From: Rhodoferax sp.
GTDB lineage: Bacteria > Pseudomonadota > Gammaproteobacteria > Burkholderiales > Burkholderiaceae_C
Assembly (NCBI GenBank): GCA_030645355.1
Contig: JAUSNJ010000051.1
Coordinates: 1 to 35,085 of the forward strand
Direction: 5' to 3'
Length of the DNA stretch: 35,085 nt
Shown: one piece after another, positions 16,645 through 26,201 of the stretch
Layout of the letters: each line of letters opens with the position of its first letter
Position numbering within the stretch: the first letter of the stretch is position 1
Translations under genes and position numbers: made by a program
Notes under the pieces: generated by a model
What the model was told of the DNA's origin: nothing
The model's database searches: none
What the model saw: the letters and a program-made list of their open reading frames with translations, nothing else

Positions 16645-17961
16645 CTAGACGGGATCGCCATAATCCCCACCGGTCTTTGCAGCGTTCTGCGCCTTCAACT
16701 GTCTCAATTTCTCGGCGATGCGGATTTCAAGTCCCCGCTCCACCGGCCGGTAGAAGTCCGGCGCAGGCATGCCGTCCGGAAAATAGCTTTCGCCCGCCGC
16801 AAATCCGCCCTCTTCATCGTGTGCATAGCGGTAGCCCTTGCCGTAGTCGAGAGACTTCATCAGCTTGGTCGGCGCATTGCGCAAATGCAGGGGCACCGGC
16901 CGCGAACCATCCTGCTTGACGAGGGCCCTGGCCTCCTTGAACGCCTTGTAGACCGCATTCGATTTGGGCGCAACCGCCAGATACACCACACACTGCGCCA
17001 GCGCCAACTCGCCCTCGGGCGTGCCCAAACGCTCATAGACCTCCGCCGCATCCAGCGCCATGCGCAACGCCCGGGGGTCGGCCAGGCCGATATCCTCACT
17101 GGCCATACGCACCAGCCGCCGGGCCATGTAGCGCGGATCGGCACCACCATCGAGCATGCGCACCAGCCAGTACAGCGACGCGTCCGGGTCTGATCCCCGC
17201 ACCGACTTATGCAGGGCGCTTATGGAGTCATAGAACTGCTCACCACCCTTGTCGTAGCGCCGCATGCGCTCGCCCAGCACCTTGACCAGCCAGACGTCGG
17301 TGACCTGTTGCAGACGCTGCTGCCGGGCCGCCACGGCCAAGGTCTCCAGCGTGTTCAACAGGCGCCGGGCGTCACCATCGGCGTAGGCCACCAGACGCTC
17401 AACCGCTATATCTTCAATAGCAGGAAGTTCAGCATTGACGAGGGCTATCGCCACAATCTTCTTGAGATCTTCAGCCGAGAGGGGCTGCAAGACGTACACT
17501 GCGGCTCGCGACAGCAGCGCCGAGTTGACCTCAAACGACGGGTTCTCGGTGGTGGCCCCAATGAAGGTGAACAAGCCGCTCTCCACATGCGACAAGAACG
17601 CATCCTGCTGGCTTTTGTTGAAACGATGGACCTCATCCACAAACACTATCGTCCGGCGGCCATTGCCCAACGCAACCTGCGCCTGCTCCACCGCCTCCCG
17701 GATGTCCTTGACGCCGCCGAGTACTGCGCTGATGGCAATGAACTGGGCGTCAAACGCGTCGGCCATCAGCCGCGCGATCGTCGTCTTGCCAACGCCAGGT
17801 GGCCCCCACAAAATGCAGCTGTGGGGTTGGCCAGACTCAAATGCCAGGCGTAGCGCCATGCCATCCCCCAGCATATGTTGCTGGCCAATGACTTCCCCCA
17901 GATTCTTGGGGCGCAGGCGTTCGGCAAGGGGTGCGGTGGGGGCGGGACGGGAGTGGTTCAC
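16645..17961 (-). CDS. rarA: Replication-associated recombination protein A (AAA+ ATPase)
   Basis: RarA (MgsA) is an AAA+ ATPase related to clamp loaders and eukaryotic WRNIP1/Mgs1, acting at stalled or collapsed replication forks. The 438 residues are the usual length. PLAERLRPKNLGEVIGQ opens the ATPase domain, Walker A is GPPGVGKT at 53-60, Walker B is IVFVDEVHRFNKSQQDAF, sensor 1 is GATTENPSFEVN and sensor 2 is GDARRLLNTLE. The C-terminal tetramerisation region (GSDPDASLYWLVRML, ARRLVRMASEDIGLADP) is complete. The start is GTG at 17961. Residues ~172-186, between sensor 1 and sensor 2, are encoded by a copy of the 43-nt dispersed repeat. Confidence 0.95.
   Translation of the reverse strand: MNHSRPAPTAPLAERLRPKNLGEVIGQQHMLGDGMALRLAFESGQPHSCILWGPPGVGKTTIARLMADAFDAQFIAISAVLGGVKDIREAVEQAQVALGNGRRTIVFVDEVHRFNKSQQDAFLSHVESGLFTFIGATTENPSFEVNSALLSRAAVYVLQPLSAEDLKKIVAIALVNAELPAIEDIAVERLVAYADGDARRLLNTLETLAVAARQQRLQQVTDVWLVKVLGERMRRYDKGGEQFYDSISALHKSVRGSDPDASLYWLVRMLDGGADPRYMARRLVRMASEDIGLADPRALRMALDAAEVYERLGTPEGELALAQCVVYLAVAPKSNAVYKAFKEARALVKQDGSRPVPLHLRNAPTKLMKSLDYGKGYRYAHDEEGGFAAGESYFPDGMPAPDFYRPVERGLEIRIAEKLRQLKAQNAAKTGGDYGDPV
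17405..17447 (+). repeat. 43-nt dispersed stem-loop repeat, copy B (inside rarA)
   Basis: GCTA-N9-TAGC (17405-17421), 20 nt, then GGGCTA (17442-17447), with the shared CGAGGGCTA end. It is antisense to rarA and keeps the frame open. Confidence 0.8.
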
Positions 17962-18003
17962 AACGGTGCAACAAATGGGCGAACCCCAGTTTAAACGTCG
18001 GGA

Positions 18004-18046
18004 CCCTGTTTCAGGGGCCAGACCCTAACCGATCAAGGACTTGATC
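18004..18046. promoter_or_regulatory. Two small hairpins in divergent promoter region
   Basis: CCCTG-TTT-CAGGG (18004-18016) and GATCAA-GGAC-TTGATC (18031-18046) lie in the 164-bp gap between divergent rarA and the CoA-transferase gene. Neither has a T-tail. They may be operators for one of the two genes; this is only a positional guess. Confidence 0.3.
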
Positions 18047-18125
18047 TAAGGCAAAAAATTCCGGCGCTAGCCGTCCTACATTGGAATCGGATTTCTAAAA
18101 AACCAACCCAACTTGCGGAGACACT

Positions 18126-20246
18126 ATGCCGACACCTTTGATGATGAATTCAATTGACGCTGCCGTGGACCACGTGCTGGACGTGACACCGGGCGACATC
18201 GTTCTCGGTATTCCCCTGGGCGTTGGCAAGCCCAACCCTTTCGTGAACGCGCTGTACCACCGCATCAAGGCCAACCCGGCTCGCAAACTCAAGATCATCA
18301 CCGCGCTGTCACTGGAAAAACCGGTGGGCAAGAGCGAACTGGAACAGCACTTTCTGGCACCCCTGGTCGAGCGCGTGTTTGAGGACTACCCCGACCTGGA
18401 ATACGTCAAGGATCTGCGTGGTGCCGGCCTACCGCCCAACATCGAGGTGTGCGAAGTCTTCATGAAGACCGGTGACTATCTCGGCAACGAGGTCGCCCAG
18501 CAAAGCTACATGTCCACCAACTACACGCACATTGCCCGGGACATGGAGTCGCAGGGAATGAATGTCATGGCCCAGGCGGTTGCCGCCAGGGAAGGCGAGA
18601 GCGGACTGCGCCTGAGTCTCTCCAGCAATCCGGACGTGGTCATGGAGGTGATGGAGAAGTTTCGCGCGTCGGGCCACCAGATCACGGCAGTGGGCGTGGT
18701 CAACCAGAGGATGCCCTTCATGCCCAACACGGCCGAGGTGAAGCCGGACTTCTTTGACGTGGTGGTCACCGATCCCGCGGGGACCCATGCCGTCTTCGCC
18801 CCGCCCAACAACAAAGTCAGCCTGGCTGACTACGCCATTGGCCTGCACGCATCCAGCCTCGTGGCCGATGGCGGCACGCTGCAGATCGGCATCGGATCCT
18901 TGGGCGACGCCATCGGTCAGGCCTTGATCGTGCGTGATCGGCATAGCGCGGAATACCGCCGCATCCTGGAGTCGCTGTGCCCCGACGGACTGGCTGGGCG
19001 CGAGCTGGGCCGTTTCGACAAAGGCCTTTATGGCTGCTCCGAAATGTTTGTCAACGGATTCCTCAAGCTGATCGAGGCCGGCATCATCCGCCGCGAGGTG
19101 TTCAGCGACGTGGTGCTGCAGCAGTTGCTTAACCGTGGAGTCATCGCGGACGAAACGGTCACGCCGCAAACCCTGCGTGCGCTGGTGGACGCCGGTCGCG
19201 TGCGCATGCCCATCGCGGCCGAAGACCTGGCTTACCTGCAACGTTTTGGCGTGCTGCGCCCGGACGTGACGCTGGTCGGCGAATTCCTGGTGCTCGACGG
19301 ACAACGCTGCAGCGCCAATCTGCACGAGGAAGATGCCTTCGATTGCGTCTGCCAGAACATGCTGGGTTCGCGGCTGCTGGGTGGCATCGCCATGACCGGT
19401 GGCTTCTTCCTCGGGCCCCGCGACTTTTATGAGCGCCTGCGCACTATGCCTCCGCAGGAACTGGCCAAAATCGACATGACACGCATCGACTTCATCAACC
19501 AGCTCTACGGGCAGGAAGACCTCAAACGGGCACAGCGCCGCAAGGCGCGCTTCATGAACACCACGATGATCGTCACGCTGCTGGGTGCGGCCGCCAGCGA
19601 TGCACTGGAGTCCGGCCAGGTGGTCAGCGGGGTTGGCGGGCAATACAACTTTGTCGCCATGTCGCACGCGCTGCCCGATGCGCGCCTGATCATGATGCTG
19701 CGCGCCACGCACGACAACAAGGCCGGGCTCAAGAGCAGCATTGTGTGGAACTATGGCCATGTCACCATACCCCGGCACTTGCGCGACACCGTCATCACCG
19801 AATACGGCGTAGCCGAGTTGCGCGGACAGTCCGACAGCGAAGTCATCAAGCGCCTGATTGCCGTGGCCGACTCCCGCTTCCAGGACGAATTGGTCAAGCA
19901 GGCCAAGGCGCACGGAAAACTGGATGCCCACTACCAGGTGCCGCAGCGTTACCGCAACAACCTGCCCCAGGCGCTGGAAGACAAGCTGCATCCCTGGGCC
20001 GAGGCCAAGCTGCTCCCCGACTTCCCGTTTGGTACCGATCTGACGGACGACGAGTTGAAGATCGTCCGTGCACTCAAGAAACTCAAACACGCCAGCCAGC
20101 ACCCATCGGAGTTGCTGTCACTGGCATTCAAGAGCTTCTGGGAAGCCAAGGAAATGCCACAGGCCTACCTGGAGCGCCTGGGTCTGGCCGACGCCCACAG
20201 CTTCAAGGACACCGTCTTGCGCCGGCTGTTGGCGGGCAACCTGTAG
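18126..20246 (+). CDS. Acetyl-CoA hydrolase/transferase family protein (long form)
   Basis: This CoA-transferase-family enzyme moves CoA between carboxylic acids or hydrolyses acyl-CoA. At 706 residues it is much longer than the 430-520 residues of classical acetate or succinyl-CoA:acetate CoA-transferases. The C-terminal catalytic half is recognisable: VVSGVGGQYNFVAMSHAL corresponds to the family's GxGGQxDF block, and ITEYGVAELRGQS is the C-terminal signature. The first ~240 residues match the N-terminal CoA-transferase domain, and the extra length lies in the middle (~280-460) and the C-terminal tail. GCGGAGA lies ~5 nt before the ATG. The substrate cannot be assigned. It stands alone, 70 nt upstream of the methyltransferase gene on the same strand. 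Confidence 0.85.
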   Translation: MPTPLMMNSIDAAVDHVLDVTPGDIVLGIPLGVGKPNPFVNALYHRIKANPARKLKIITALSLEKPVGKSELEQHFLAPLVERVFEDYPDLEYVKDLRGAGLPPNIEVCEVFMKTGDYLGNEVAQQSYMSTNYTHIARDMESQGMNVMAQAVAAREGESGLRLSLSSNPDVVMEVMEKFRASGHQITAVGVVNQRMPFMPNTAEVKPDFFDVVVTDPAGTHAVFAPPNNKVSLADYAIGLHASSLVADGGTLQIGIGSLGDAIGQALIVRDRHSAEYRRILESLCPDGLAGRELGRFDKGLYGCSEMFVNGFLKLIEAGIIRREVFSDVVLQQLLNRGVIADETVTPQTLRALVDAGRVRMPIAAEDLAYLQRFGVLRPDVTLVGEFLVLDGQRCSANLHEEDAFDCVCQNMLGSRLLGGIAMTGGFFLGPRDFYERLRTMPPQELAKIDMTRIDFINQLYGQEDLKRAQRRKARFMNTTMIVTLLGAAASDALESGQVVSGVGGQYNFVAMSHALPDARLIMMLRATHDNKAGLKSSIVWNYGHVTIPRHLRDTVITEYGVAELRGQSDSEVIKRLIAVADSRFQDELVKQAKAHGKLDAHYQVPQRYRNNLPQALEDKLHPWAEAKLLPDFPFGTDLTDDELKIVRALKKLKHASQHPSELLSLAFKSFWEAKEMPQAYLERLGLADAHSFKDTVLRRLLAGNL

Positions 20247-20316
20247 GGTGATCGGCGTCACACGCGGTGGCCATCTGTTAAAAGGATGGCGATCCCACCA
20301 CGTTTTACGCCGCTCC

Positions 20317-21549
20317 ATGCCTGCAATCCCCATCGCTTTCGGTTCCGACAACACTGCCACGCAACCTGCCGGGCTGCATTGGACCGACTCCGGGCAAGCT
20401 TGCTCGGCGCTGTGGCGCTCCGAGCGCGCCGCGCCGCCGCCCAGGAAAGTAGTGGTGGCCGATGACACCATCACCGCGGACGCCGCCTACCGCCTGGCCT
20501 GCGAGGGCACGGCCCTCCTCTGGCAAGGCGATTTTCAAAACGCCCGTCAGCTGCTGCAAGCCATGGCACGCCGCGTCGACCAACCCGCCAAACGCACCCA
20601 CCGCAAGCAAACCGCCAAGGTGGCAATCGCGGCGCAGACTCCATCGACGGACCCCTCGCAAAGCGCCTTCAACTTGCACCGCCAGGCCCAGGCGCAGCGG
20701 GCGCGGGTCCTTGGCATGGTGCTCATACCCTTCAACCCCGACTTTGGCATCGCGCTGCGGCGCGCGCCCGATGCGCGCCAGGCCTGTACCGAAAGCTGGG
20801 GCGTGGCTGATCCCGCCGCCGGGGTGTCCGTCGCCTCGCTGCGCGAGCTGCTGGGCCTGATCAGTGCGCACGAATGGCGCAAGAATGGCGTCGAAATTCC
20901 CGCGCTGGGCGCGCCGCCCAACAACCGCATCCACCCCCACTACGGCGTGTTCTCTCCGGTGCGCGGGGAATACATTGCGCTCGTCGCCACTGCGCTGAAA
21001 TCCAGGACCGTTCGCACGGCCTTCGACATTGGCACGGGCACCGGTGTGCTGGCGGCCGTCATGGCCCGTAGCGGCGTGCCCCACACCATCGCCACCGACC
21101 TGGACCCACGTGCATTGGCCTGCGCACGTGACAACTTGCAGCGCTTGGGGGTGGGCGAACAGGTGCACCTGGAGCAGACCAACCTGTTCCCGCAAGGCCT
21201 GGCCGATGTCATCGTCTGCAACCCGCCGTGGCTGCCCGCGCGACCCAGTTCACCGGTTGAGCATGCGGTGTATGACGAGGGCAGTCGCATGCTTATGGGG
21301 TTTCTCAAGGACTTGCCAAAGCACCTGGTACCCGGCGGTGAAGGCTGGCTGATCCTGTCCGACCTGGCCGAGCATCTGGGCCTGCGCTCGCGCGCGGAGT
21401 TGCTGACCGCGATTGAACAGGCAGGTCTGCACGTCGTTGGCCGGCTTGATGCCAAGCCCGTGCACCCCAAGACTCAGGACACAAGCAATCCCTTGCACAT
21501 GGCGCGTGCCGCGGAAGTGACCTCGCTGTGGCGTCTGACCGCCAAGTAG
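20317..21549 (+). CDS. SAM-dependent methyltransferase (HemK/PrmC-like)
   Basis: This 410-residue protein has a class I SAM-binding domain at ~215-390. Motif I is FDIGTGTGVLAAVMA, then ATDLDPRALACA, and the catalytic NPPW in VIVCNPPWLPARP is the N-P-P-[YFW] signature of enzymes methylating an amide or exocyclic amine, such as PrmC glutamine methyltransferases or rRNA/DNA N-methyltransferases. The first ~200 residues are an unassigned domain that starts polar and ends with NRIHPHYGVFSPVRGEY. The start is uncertain; I use the ATG at 20317, while GTG 20248 is also open. The substrate is unknown. A hairpin terminator follows. Confidence 0.8.
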   Translation: MPAIPIAFGSDNTATQPAGLHWTDSGQACSALWRSERAAPPPRKVVVADDTITADAAYRLACEGTALLWQGDFQNARQLLQAMARRVDQPAKRTHRKQTAKVAIAAQTPSTDPSQSAFNLHRQAQAQRARVLGMVLIPFNPDFGIALRRAPDARQACTESWGVADPAAGVSVASLRELLGLISAHEWRKNGVEIPALGAPPNNRIHPHYGVFSPVRGEYIALVATALKSRTVRTAFDIGTGTGVLAAVMARSGVPHTIATDLDPRALACARDNLQRLGVGEQVHLEQTNLFPQGLADVIVCNPPWLPARPSSPVEHAVYDEGSRMLMGFLKDLPKHLVPGGEGWLILSDLAEHLGLRSRAELLTAIEQAGLHVVGRLDAKPVHPKTQDTSNPLHMARAAEVTSLWRLTAK

Positions 21550-21570
21550 CCGCAGCCGAAAAAAAAAGAA

Positions 21571-21610
21571 AAAGCCATCAATCTTTCGACTGATGGCTTT
21601 TCAATTTTGG
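21571..21610. terminator. Bidirectional terminator between methyltransferase and tRNA cluster
   Basis: AAAGCCATCA (21571-21580) pairs with TGATGGCTTT (21591-21600) around a 10-nt loop. Read leftward, from the tRNAs, it is followed by a long T-run, so it should end the tRNA transcript. Read rightward, the TTTTCAATTTT tail can serve the methyltransferase gene. Confidence 0.85.
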
Positions 21611-21684
21611 CGGAGTGGACGGGACTCGAACCCGCGACCCCCGGCGTGACAGGCCGGTATTCTAACCAACTGAACTACCACTCC
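21608..21684 (-). tRNA. tRNA-Asp (GTC)
   Basis: This 77-nt cloverleaf has acceptor GGAGTGG paired with CCACTCC, discriminator G and an encoded CCA. The anticodon loop CTGTCAC gives GTC, and the T-arm contains GGTTCGAG. The sequence is very close to other bacterial tRNA-Asp. It is the last gene of the leftward tRNA cluster. Confidence 0.97.
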
Positions 21685-21775
21685 TGGTAGCGGTAACCAT
21701 TCGCTCTTTCGAGCCAAGTCGCCTTCTTGCGAAAGCTGTTACCAACTTGTGCCGTTTTGTTTTTCAACAAAAACT

Positions 21776-21851
21776 TGGCGACCCCACGGGGATTCGAACC
21801 CCGGTACTCACCGTGAAAGGGTGATGTCCTAGGCCTCTAGACGATGGGGTC
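21776..21851 (-). tRNA. tRNA-Glu (TTC)
   Basis: This 76-nt cloverleaf has acceptor GACCCCA paired with TGGGGTC, discriminator G and encoded CCA. The anticodon stem CACCC-TTTCAC gives TTC, and the T-arm has GGTTCGAAT. It is the middle gene of the cluster. It lies near gltX, which encodes its synthetase. Confidence 0.97.
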
Positions 21852-21883
21852 AAAACCTTGGACTAATCCGCTCTCGAAAACTT

Positions 21884-21959
<76 letters not shown>

Positions 21960-22055
21960 TAAATCCTAAGATCACTGCCTGATTTCTCTGCAATAACCCG
22001 AGAAAGCTTTTTAAAGCATTCTCAATTTCCGAGCCTCAAATTATAGCGTCATATT

Positions 22056-23462
22056 TCATGCTTTGCCTAGTCGGGCAATGACTTTTTCTCGACCGCAGAT
22101 TTCCAGCACGGAATCGAGTGATGGCGTCTGCGCAGTGCCCATTACCAAAACCCGCACCGGCATGGCCAATTGCGGCATCTTCATTGCATGCGATGCCAGC
22201 ACTTCCTTGATGGCTGCGGCGATGGAAGCCTTGTCCCACGCACAGGTCGCCAGCTTCTCGGCCAACAGCAGCAACGCCGGGCGCACCGCATCGGTCACGT
22301 GCTGCGCCTGCTCCGTCGCATCGGGGGTCACATCGCCATAAAACTTGGTGGCCCAGGTGGCCAGCGCAACGGTGGTGTCGCAGCGGTCCTTGAACAGCGC
22401 GCACACCTGCGGCAGGTGGTGCTCTACCACTGCAGGTTCCAGCGCAATTCCCAGCTTGGTCAACTGCTGCGCCACCAGACCCGCCAGTCGGCTGTTGTCC
22501 GCCTGTTTGATGTACTGCGCATTGACCCACAGCAGCTTGACCGGGTCCCACTGCGCGGGACTCTTGTTCAGGTGGGTGCCGTCAAACCACGCCACCAATT
22601 GCTCGCTGCTGAACAACTCTTCATCACCATGGCTCCAGCCCAGACGGGCCAGGTAGTTCAGCATGGCCTCGGGCAGGTAGCCACCCTCCTCGTACGCCGT
22701 CACACTCACGGCACCGCGGCGCTTGGACAGCTTCTGCCCATCGTCACCCAGGATCACCGGGCAGTGGCCAAACTGCGGTAGCGGCGCGCCCAGCGCGTTA
22801 AAGATATTGATCTGCCACGGCGTGTTGTTGATGTGCTCGTCACCGCGGAACACATGGCTGATCTGCATGTCCCAGTCATCCACCACCACCGCGAAGTTGT
22901 AGGTGGGCACACCGTCGGTGCGCGCGATGATGAGGTCATCAATCTCGCGGTTGCTGATGGTGATGGGCCCCTTGACCAGATCGTCCCAGGTGACATCACC
23001 GTCTGGTGGATTGCAGAAGCGCACCACCGGTTGCACGCCTTCGGGAATGGCGGGCAGTGTCTTGCCCGGTGCCGGACGCCAGCGGCCGTCGTACAAGGTC
23101 TTCTCGCCCTTGGCGCGTTTGGCCTCGCGTGTTGCCTCCAGCTCTTCGGGTGTGCTGTAGCAGTAGTAAGCCTTGCCCTCGGCAATCAGTTGGTCTATCA
23201 CGGTCTTGTAGCGATCCAGACGCTGCATCTGGTAGATCGGACCCTCGTCGTAGTCCAGACCGAGCCAGCGCATGGATTCCAAAATCTGGTCCACCGAATC
23301 CTGCGTGGAGCGTGCCACATCGGTGTCTTCGATGCGCAGCACAAATTCGCCACCAAAGTGGCGGGCATAGGCCCACGAATACAAGGCGGTGCGGGCCGTG
23401 CCCAGGTGCAGAAAACCGGTGGGCGACGGGGCGATGCGGGTGCGAATTTTTTTAACGGTCAT
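22056..23462 (-). CDS. gltX: Glutamyl-tRNA synthetase
   Basis: GltX is a class I aminoacyl-tRNA synthetase that charges tRNA-Glu with glutamate in the cytoplasm. Its 468 residues are the standard length. The HIGH-type motif is in [17 protein letters not shown] near the N-terminus, and the KMSKS-type motif is KLSKRRG around residue 238. The ATG overlaps the metZ stop by 4 nt, so the two are translationally coupled. The cognate tRNA-Glu lies ~200 bp downstream in the same orientation. Confidence 0.97.
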   Translation of the reverse strand: MTVKKIRTRIAPSPTGFLHLGTARTALYSWAYARHFGGEFVLRIEDTDVARSTQDSVDQILESMRWLGLDYDEGPIYQMQRLDRYKTVIDQLIAEGKAYYCYSTPEELEATREAKRAKGEKTLYDGRWRPAPGKTLPAIPEGVQPVVRFCNPPDGDVTWDDLVKGPITISNREIDDLIIARTDGVPTYNFAVVVDDWDMQISHVFRGDEHINNTPWQINIFNALGAPLPQFGHCPVILGDDGQKLSKRRGAVSVTAYEEGGYLPEAMLNYLARLGWSHGDEELFSSEQLVAWFDGTHLNKSPAQWDPVKLLWVNAQYIKQADNSRLAGLVAQQLTKLGIALEPAVVEHHLPQVCALFKDRCDTTVALATWATKFYGDVTPDATEQAQHVTDAVRPALLLLAEKLATCAWDKASIAAAIKEVLASHAMKMPQLAMPVRVLVMGTAQTPSLDSVLEICGREKVIARLGKA

Positions 23463-24673
23463 TTCAAGGAATCCAGGCCGCGCAAGAGGTCGGTCTTTAT
23501 GTCTTCAATGTGTTCCAGGCCAACGGCCACGCGGATCAGGCCCTGGCCGATGCCGGCGGCCTGGCGCTGCGCCTCGGTCATGCGGCCGTGCGAGGTGCTG
23601 GCAGGATGCGCGGCCATGGTCTTGGTGTCACCCAGGTTGGTGGCCAGGGATATGACCCGCATGGCGTCCAACACGTGGAAGGCTCGCTGGCGCGCAGCGT
23701 CCGGGTTGCTGGCCTTGACGGCGAACGACAGTACCGCACCACCCAGCCCACCCTGTTGCGCCATGGCCAGACGGTGCTGGGGATGGCTGACAAGTCCGGG
23801 GTAGAAAACACGGTCCACTGCGGGATGGCCTTCCAGCCACTCACCCAGGGCCAGAGCCTGTGCCGATTGGGCGCGCATGCGGATGCCCAGCGTCTCCAAG
23901 CCCTTGAGCACGACCCAGGCATTGAAGGGTGCCAAGGTCATGCCACCACTCTTGAGCACGGGCAGGAATTTCTCGGTGACCATCTGCTGGCTGGCACACA
24001 GGGCGCCCGCCATGACGCGGCCCTGGCCATCCAGGAACTTGGTGCCCGAGTGCATGATGATGTCGGCGCCCAGCTCCACCGGCCGCTGCAGCGCAGGCGT
24101 GGCAAAGCAGTTGTCCACTGCCAGCAAGGCACCTGCCTTGTGCGCAATGTCGGCCAGGGCGGCGATGTCACACACTTCGGTCAACGGATTGGTCGGTGTC
24201 TCGGCAAACAGTAATTTGGTGTTGGGGCGCACGGCCGCACGCCACGCATCCACATCGGTTTGCGGCACAAAGCTGGACTGCACACCAAACTTGGCCAGGT
24301 CCGAACCAATGAGCTTGATGGTGGAGCCAAACATCGACTGCGAGCAGACCACGTGGTCACCCGATTGCAGCAAGCCCATGCACATCATCAGGATGGCCGA
24401 CATGCCGGATGCCGTGGACATGGCGGCTTGCGTGCCCTCCATGCTGGCCAGGCGCTGCTCAAAACTACTGACCGTCGGATTGCCGTAACGCCCGTAGGTA
24501 AAGCCCTCTTCGTCGCCGGCAAAGCGGCGCGCTGCGGCCTCGGCCGTGGGCTGCACATAGCCACTGGTCAGGTACAGTGCCTCGGAGTTTTCGCCGTACT
24601 GGCTGCGGTCGGCGGCGGCGCGAATGGCCAGCGTGTCCGGGTGCAGGCCTTCGGGTAGTGTCTTGTGTGTCAT
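23459..24673 (-). CDS. metZ: O-succinylhomoserine sulfhydrylase
   Basis: MetZ makes homocysteine directly from an activated homoserine and sulfide in methionine synthesis. This 404-residue PLP enzyme belongs to the Cys/Met-metabolism family. Typical blocks are [33 protein letters not shown], and the PLP lysine in [16 protein letters not shown]. The [11 protein letters not shown] block also fits. MetZ rather than MetB or MetC is favoured by the GYV...AAARFAGDE and GQGRVMAGA patterns, but substrate preference (O-succinyl or O-acetyl) is not certain. It lies 14 nt after purF. Confidence 0.93.
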   Translation of the reverse strand: MTHKTLPEGLHPDTLAIRAAADRSQYGENSEALYLTSGYVQPTAEAAARRFAGDEEGFTYGRYGNPTVSSFEQRLASMEGTQAAMSTASGMSAILMMCMGLLQSGDHVVCSQSMFGSTIKLIGSDLAKFGVQSSFVPQTDVDAWRAAVRPNTKLLFAETPTNPLTEVCDIAALADIAHKAGALLAVDNCFATPALQRPVELGADIIMHSGTKFLDGQGRVMAGALCASQQMVTEKFLPVLKSGGMTLAPFNAWVVLKGLETLGIRMRAQSAQALALGEWLEGHPAVDRVFYPGLVSHPQHRLAMAQQGGLGGAVLSFAVKASNPDAARQRAFHVLDAMRVISLATNLGDTKTMAAHPASTSHGRMTEAQRQAAGIGQGLIRVAVGLEHIEDIKTDLLRGLDSLK

Positions 24674-24687
24674 GGCTCAGTCCATCT

Positions 24688-26187
24688 TCATTCCGCGGGA
24701 TTGGGCAACGCCAATCGGGATGTGTCCTCCTGGACTTCTTCCCCACCGACGCGGCTGGCATTCAAACGGGCAATGTCGTCCGAGGTGATGTCACCGGTGA
24801 CGTACACGCCGTCAAAACACGAGGCATCAAAGCCTTTGATTTTTGCATTGAGCGAGCCGATGGCCTTCTTCATCGCGTCCACGTCCTGGTAGATCAGCGC
24901 GTCGCAACCAATGATCTGGCGGATCTCTTCCACCGAGCGGTTGTGCGCCACCAGCTCGCTGCTGGTGGGCATGTCGATGCCATACACATTGGGGTAGCGC
25001 ACGGGTGGCGCCGCGCTGGCCAGGTAGACCTTGCGGGCACCGGCGTCGCGCGCCATTTGCACAATTTCTTTGGACGTGGTGCCGCGCACGATGGAATCAT
25101 CCACCAGCAACACATTGCGGCCCTTGAATTCGCTGGCAATGGCGTTGAGCTTCTGGCGCACCGATTTCTTGCGCACCGATTGGCCCGGCATGATGAAGGT
25201 GCGACCCACGTAACGGTTCTTCACGAAGCCTTCGCGGTACGGCAGGCCCAGCAACTGGGCCAGCTGCGCGGCACTGGGCCGGCTGGACTCGGGGATGGGA
25301 ATGACGACGTCGATCTCATTGGGCGGCACCGTGGAGATCACGCGCTTGGCCAGGGTCTCACCCAGGTTCAGGCGTGCCTGGTAGACCGAGATGTTGTCCA
25401 TGACCGAGTCCGGGCGGGCCAGGTAGACAAATTCAAAAATGCAGGGGTTGAGCTGGGGGTTGTCGGCGCACTGCTGCGCATGGACCGTGCCGTCCAGGGC
25501 GATGAAGACCGCTTCGCCGGGGTCCACATTGCGCTCGAACTGGTAGCCCGTGCCTTCCAGTGCCACGGACTCGCTGGCCAATATGGAGCCATCGGCACTC
25601 TTGCCCAGGCACAGCGGGCGGATGCCAAACGGATCGCGAAACGCCAGCACACCGTGCCCGGCAATCAGCGCAATCACCGCGTAGGAGCCCTTGACCCGGC
25701 GGTGCACATTGCGCACGGCGGCAAACAGGTCCTGCGGCTGCAAGGGCAGACCGCGCGTGGTTTTTTCAATTTCGTGCGCCAGCACGTTGAGCAGGACTTC
25801 GGAATCGCTCTCGGTGTTGATGTGGCGGTGGTCGGTGTTGAACAGCTCGGCCTTGAGCGCATGGGCGTTGGTCAAATTGCCGTTGTGCACCAGCACGATG
25901 CCGAACGGTGCATTCACATAGAAGGGCTGGGCCTCTTCCTCGCTGAAGGCATTACCGGCCGTCGGGTAACGCACCTGGCCCAGTCCGCAGTTACCCGGCA
26001 GCGAGCGCATGTTGCGGGTGCGAAACACGTCGCGCACCATGCCCTTGGCCTTGTGCATGAAGAACTTGCGCTCCTGCTGGGTCACGATACCGGCCGCATC
26101 CTGACCACGGTGCTGCAACAGCAGCAGCGCGTCATAGATCAGCTGGTTGACCGGGGCATTACTGACTACGCCAACGATTCCACACAT
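24688..26187 (-). CDS. purF: Amidophosphoribosyltransferase
   Basis: PurF commits PRPP to purine synthesis by transferring ammonia from glutamine to give phosphoribosylamine. Its 499 residues begin MCGIVGVV, where Cys2 is the glutaminase nucleophile after removal of Met. The N-terminal glutaminase half has LLLLQHRGQDAAGI and GLGQVRYPTAG. The PRPP site is LLVDDSIVRGTTSKEI in the C-terminal half. The start is fixed by Cys2; the frame is open upstream to 26628, but that part is a shadow of cvpA. It lies 14 nt after cvpA, a very common pairing. Confidence 0.97.
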   Translation of the reverse strand: MCGIVGVVSNAPVNQLIYDALLLLQHRGQDAAGIVTQQERKFFMHKAKGMVRDVFRTRNMRSLPGNCGLGQVRYPTAGNAFSEEEAQPFYVNAPFGIVLVHNGNLTNAHALKAELFNTDHRHINTESDSEVLLNVLAHEIEKTTRGLPLQPQDLFAAVRNVHRRVKGSYAVIALIAGHGVLAFRDPFGIRPLCLGKSADGSILASESVALEGTGYQFERNVDPGEAVFIALDGTVHAQQCADNPQLNPCIFEFVYLARPDSVMDNISVYQARLNLGETLAKRVISTVPPNEIDVVIPIPESSRPSAAQLAQLLGLPYREGFVKNRYVGRTFIMPGQSVRKKSVRQKLNAIASEFKGRNVLLVDDSIVRGTTSKEIVQMARDAGARKVYLASAAPPVRYPNVYGIDMPTSSELVAHNRSVEEIRQIIGCDALIYQDVDAMKKAIGSLNAKIKGFDASCFDGVYVTGDITSDDIARLNASRVGGEEVQEDTSRLALPNPAE

Positions 26188-26201
26188 AGATTTTTTCTCA
26201 T

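Noticed and set aside
18429..20102. 557-codon leftward frame opposite the CoA-transferase gene
   Set aside because: It is an antisense shadow in GC-rich coding DNA; the plus-strand gene has clear family motifs and this frame has none.
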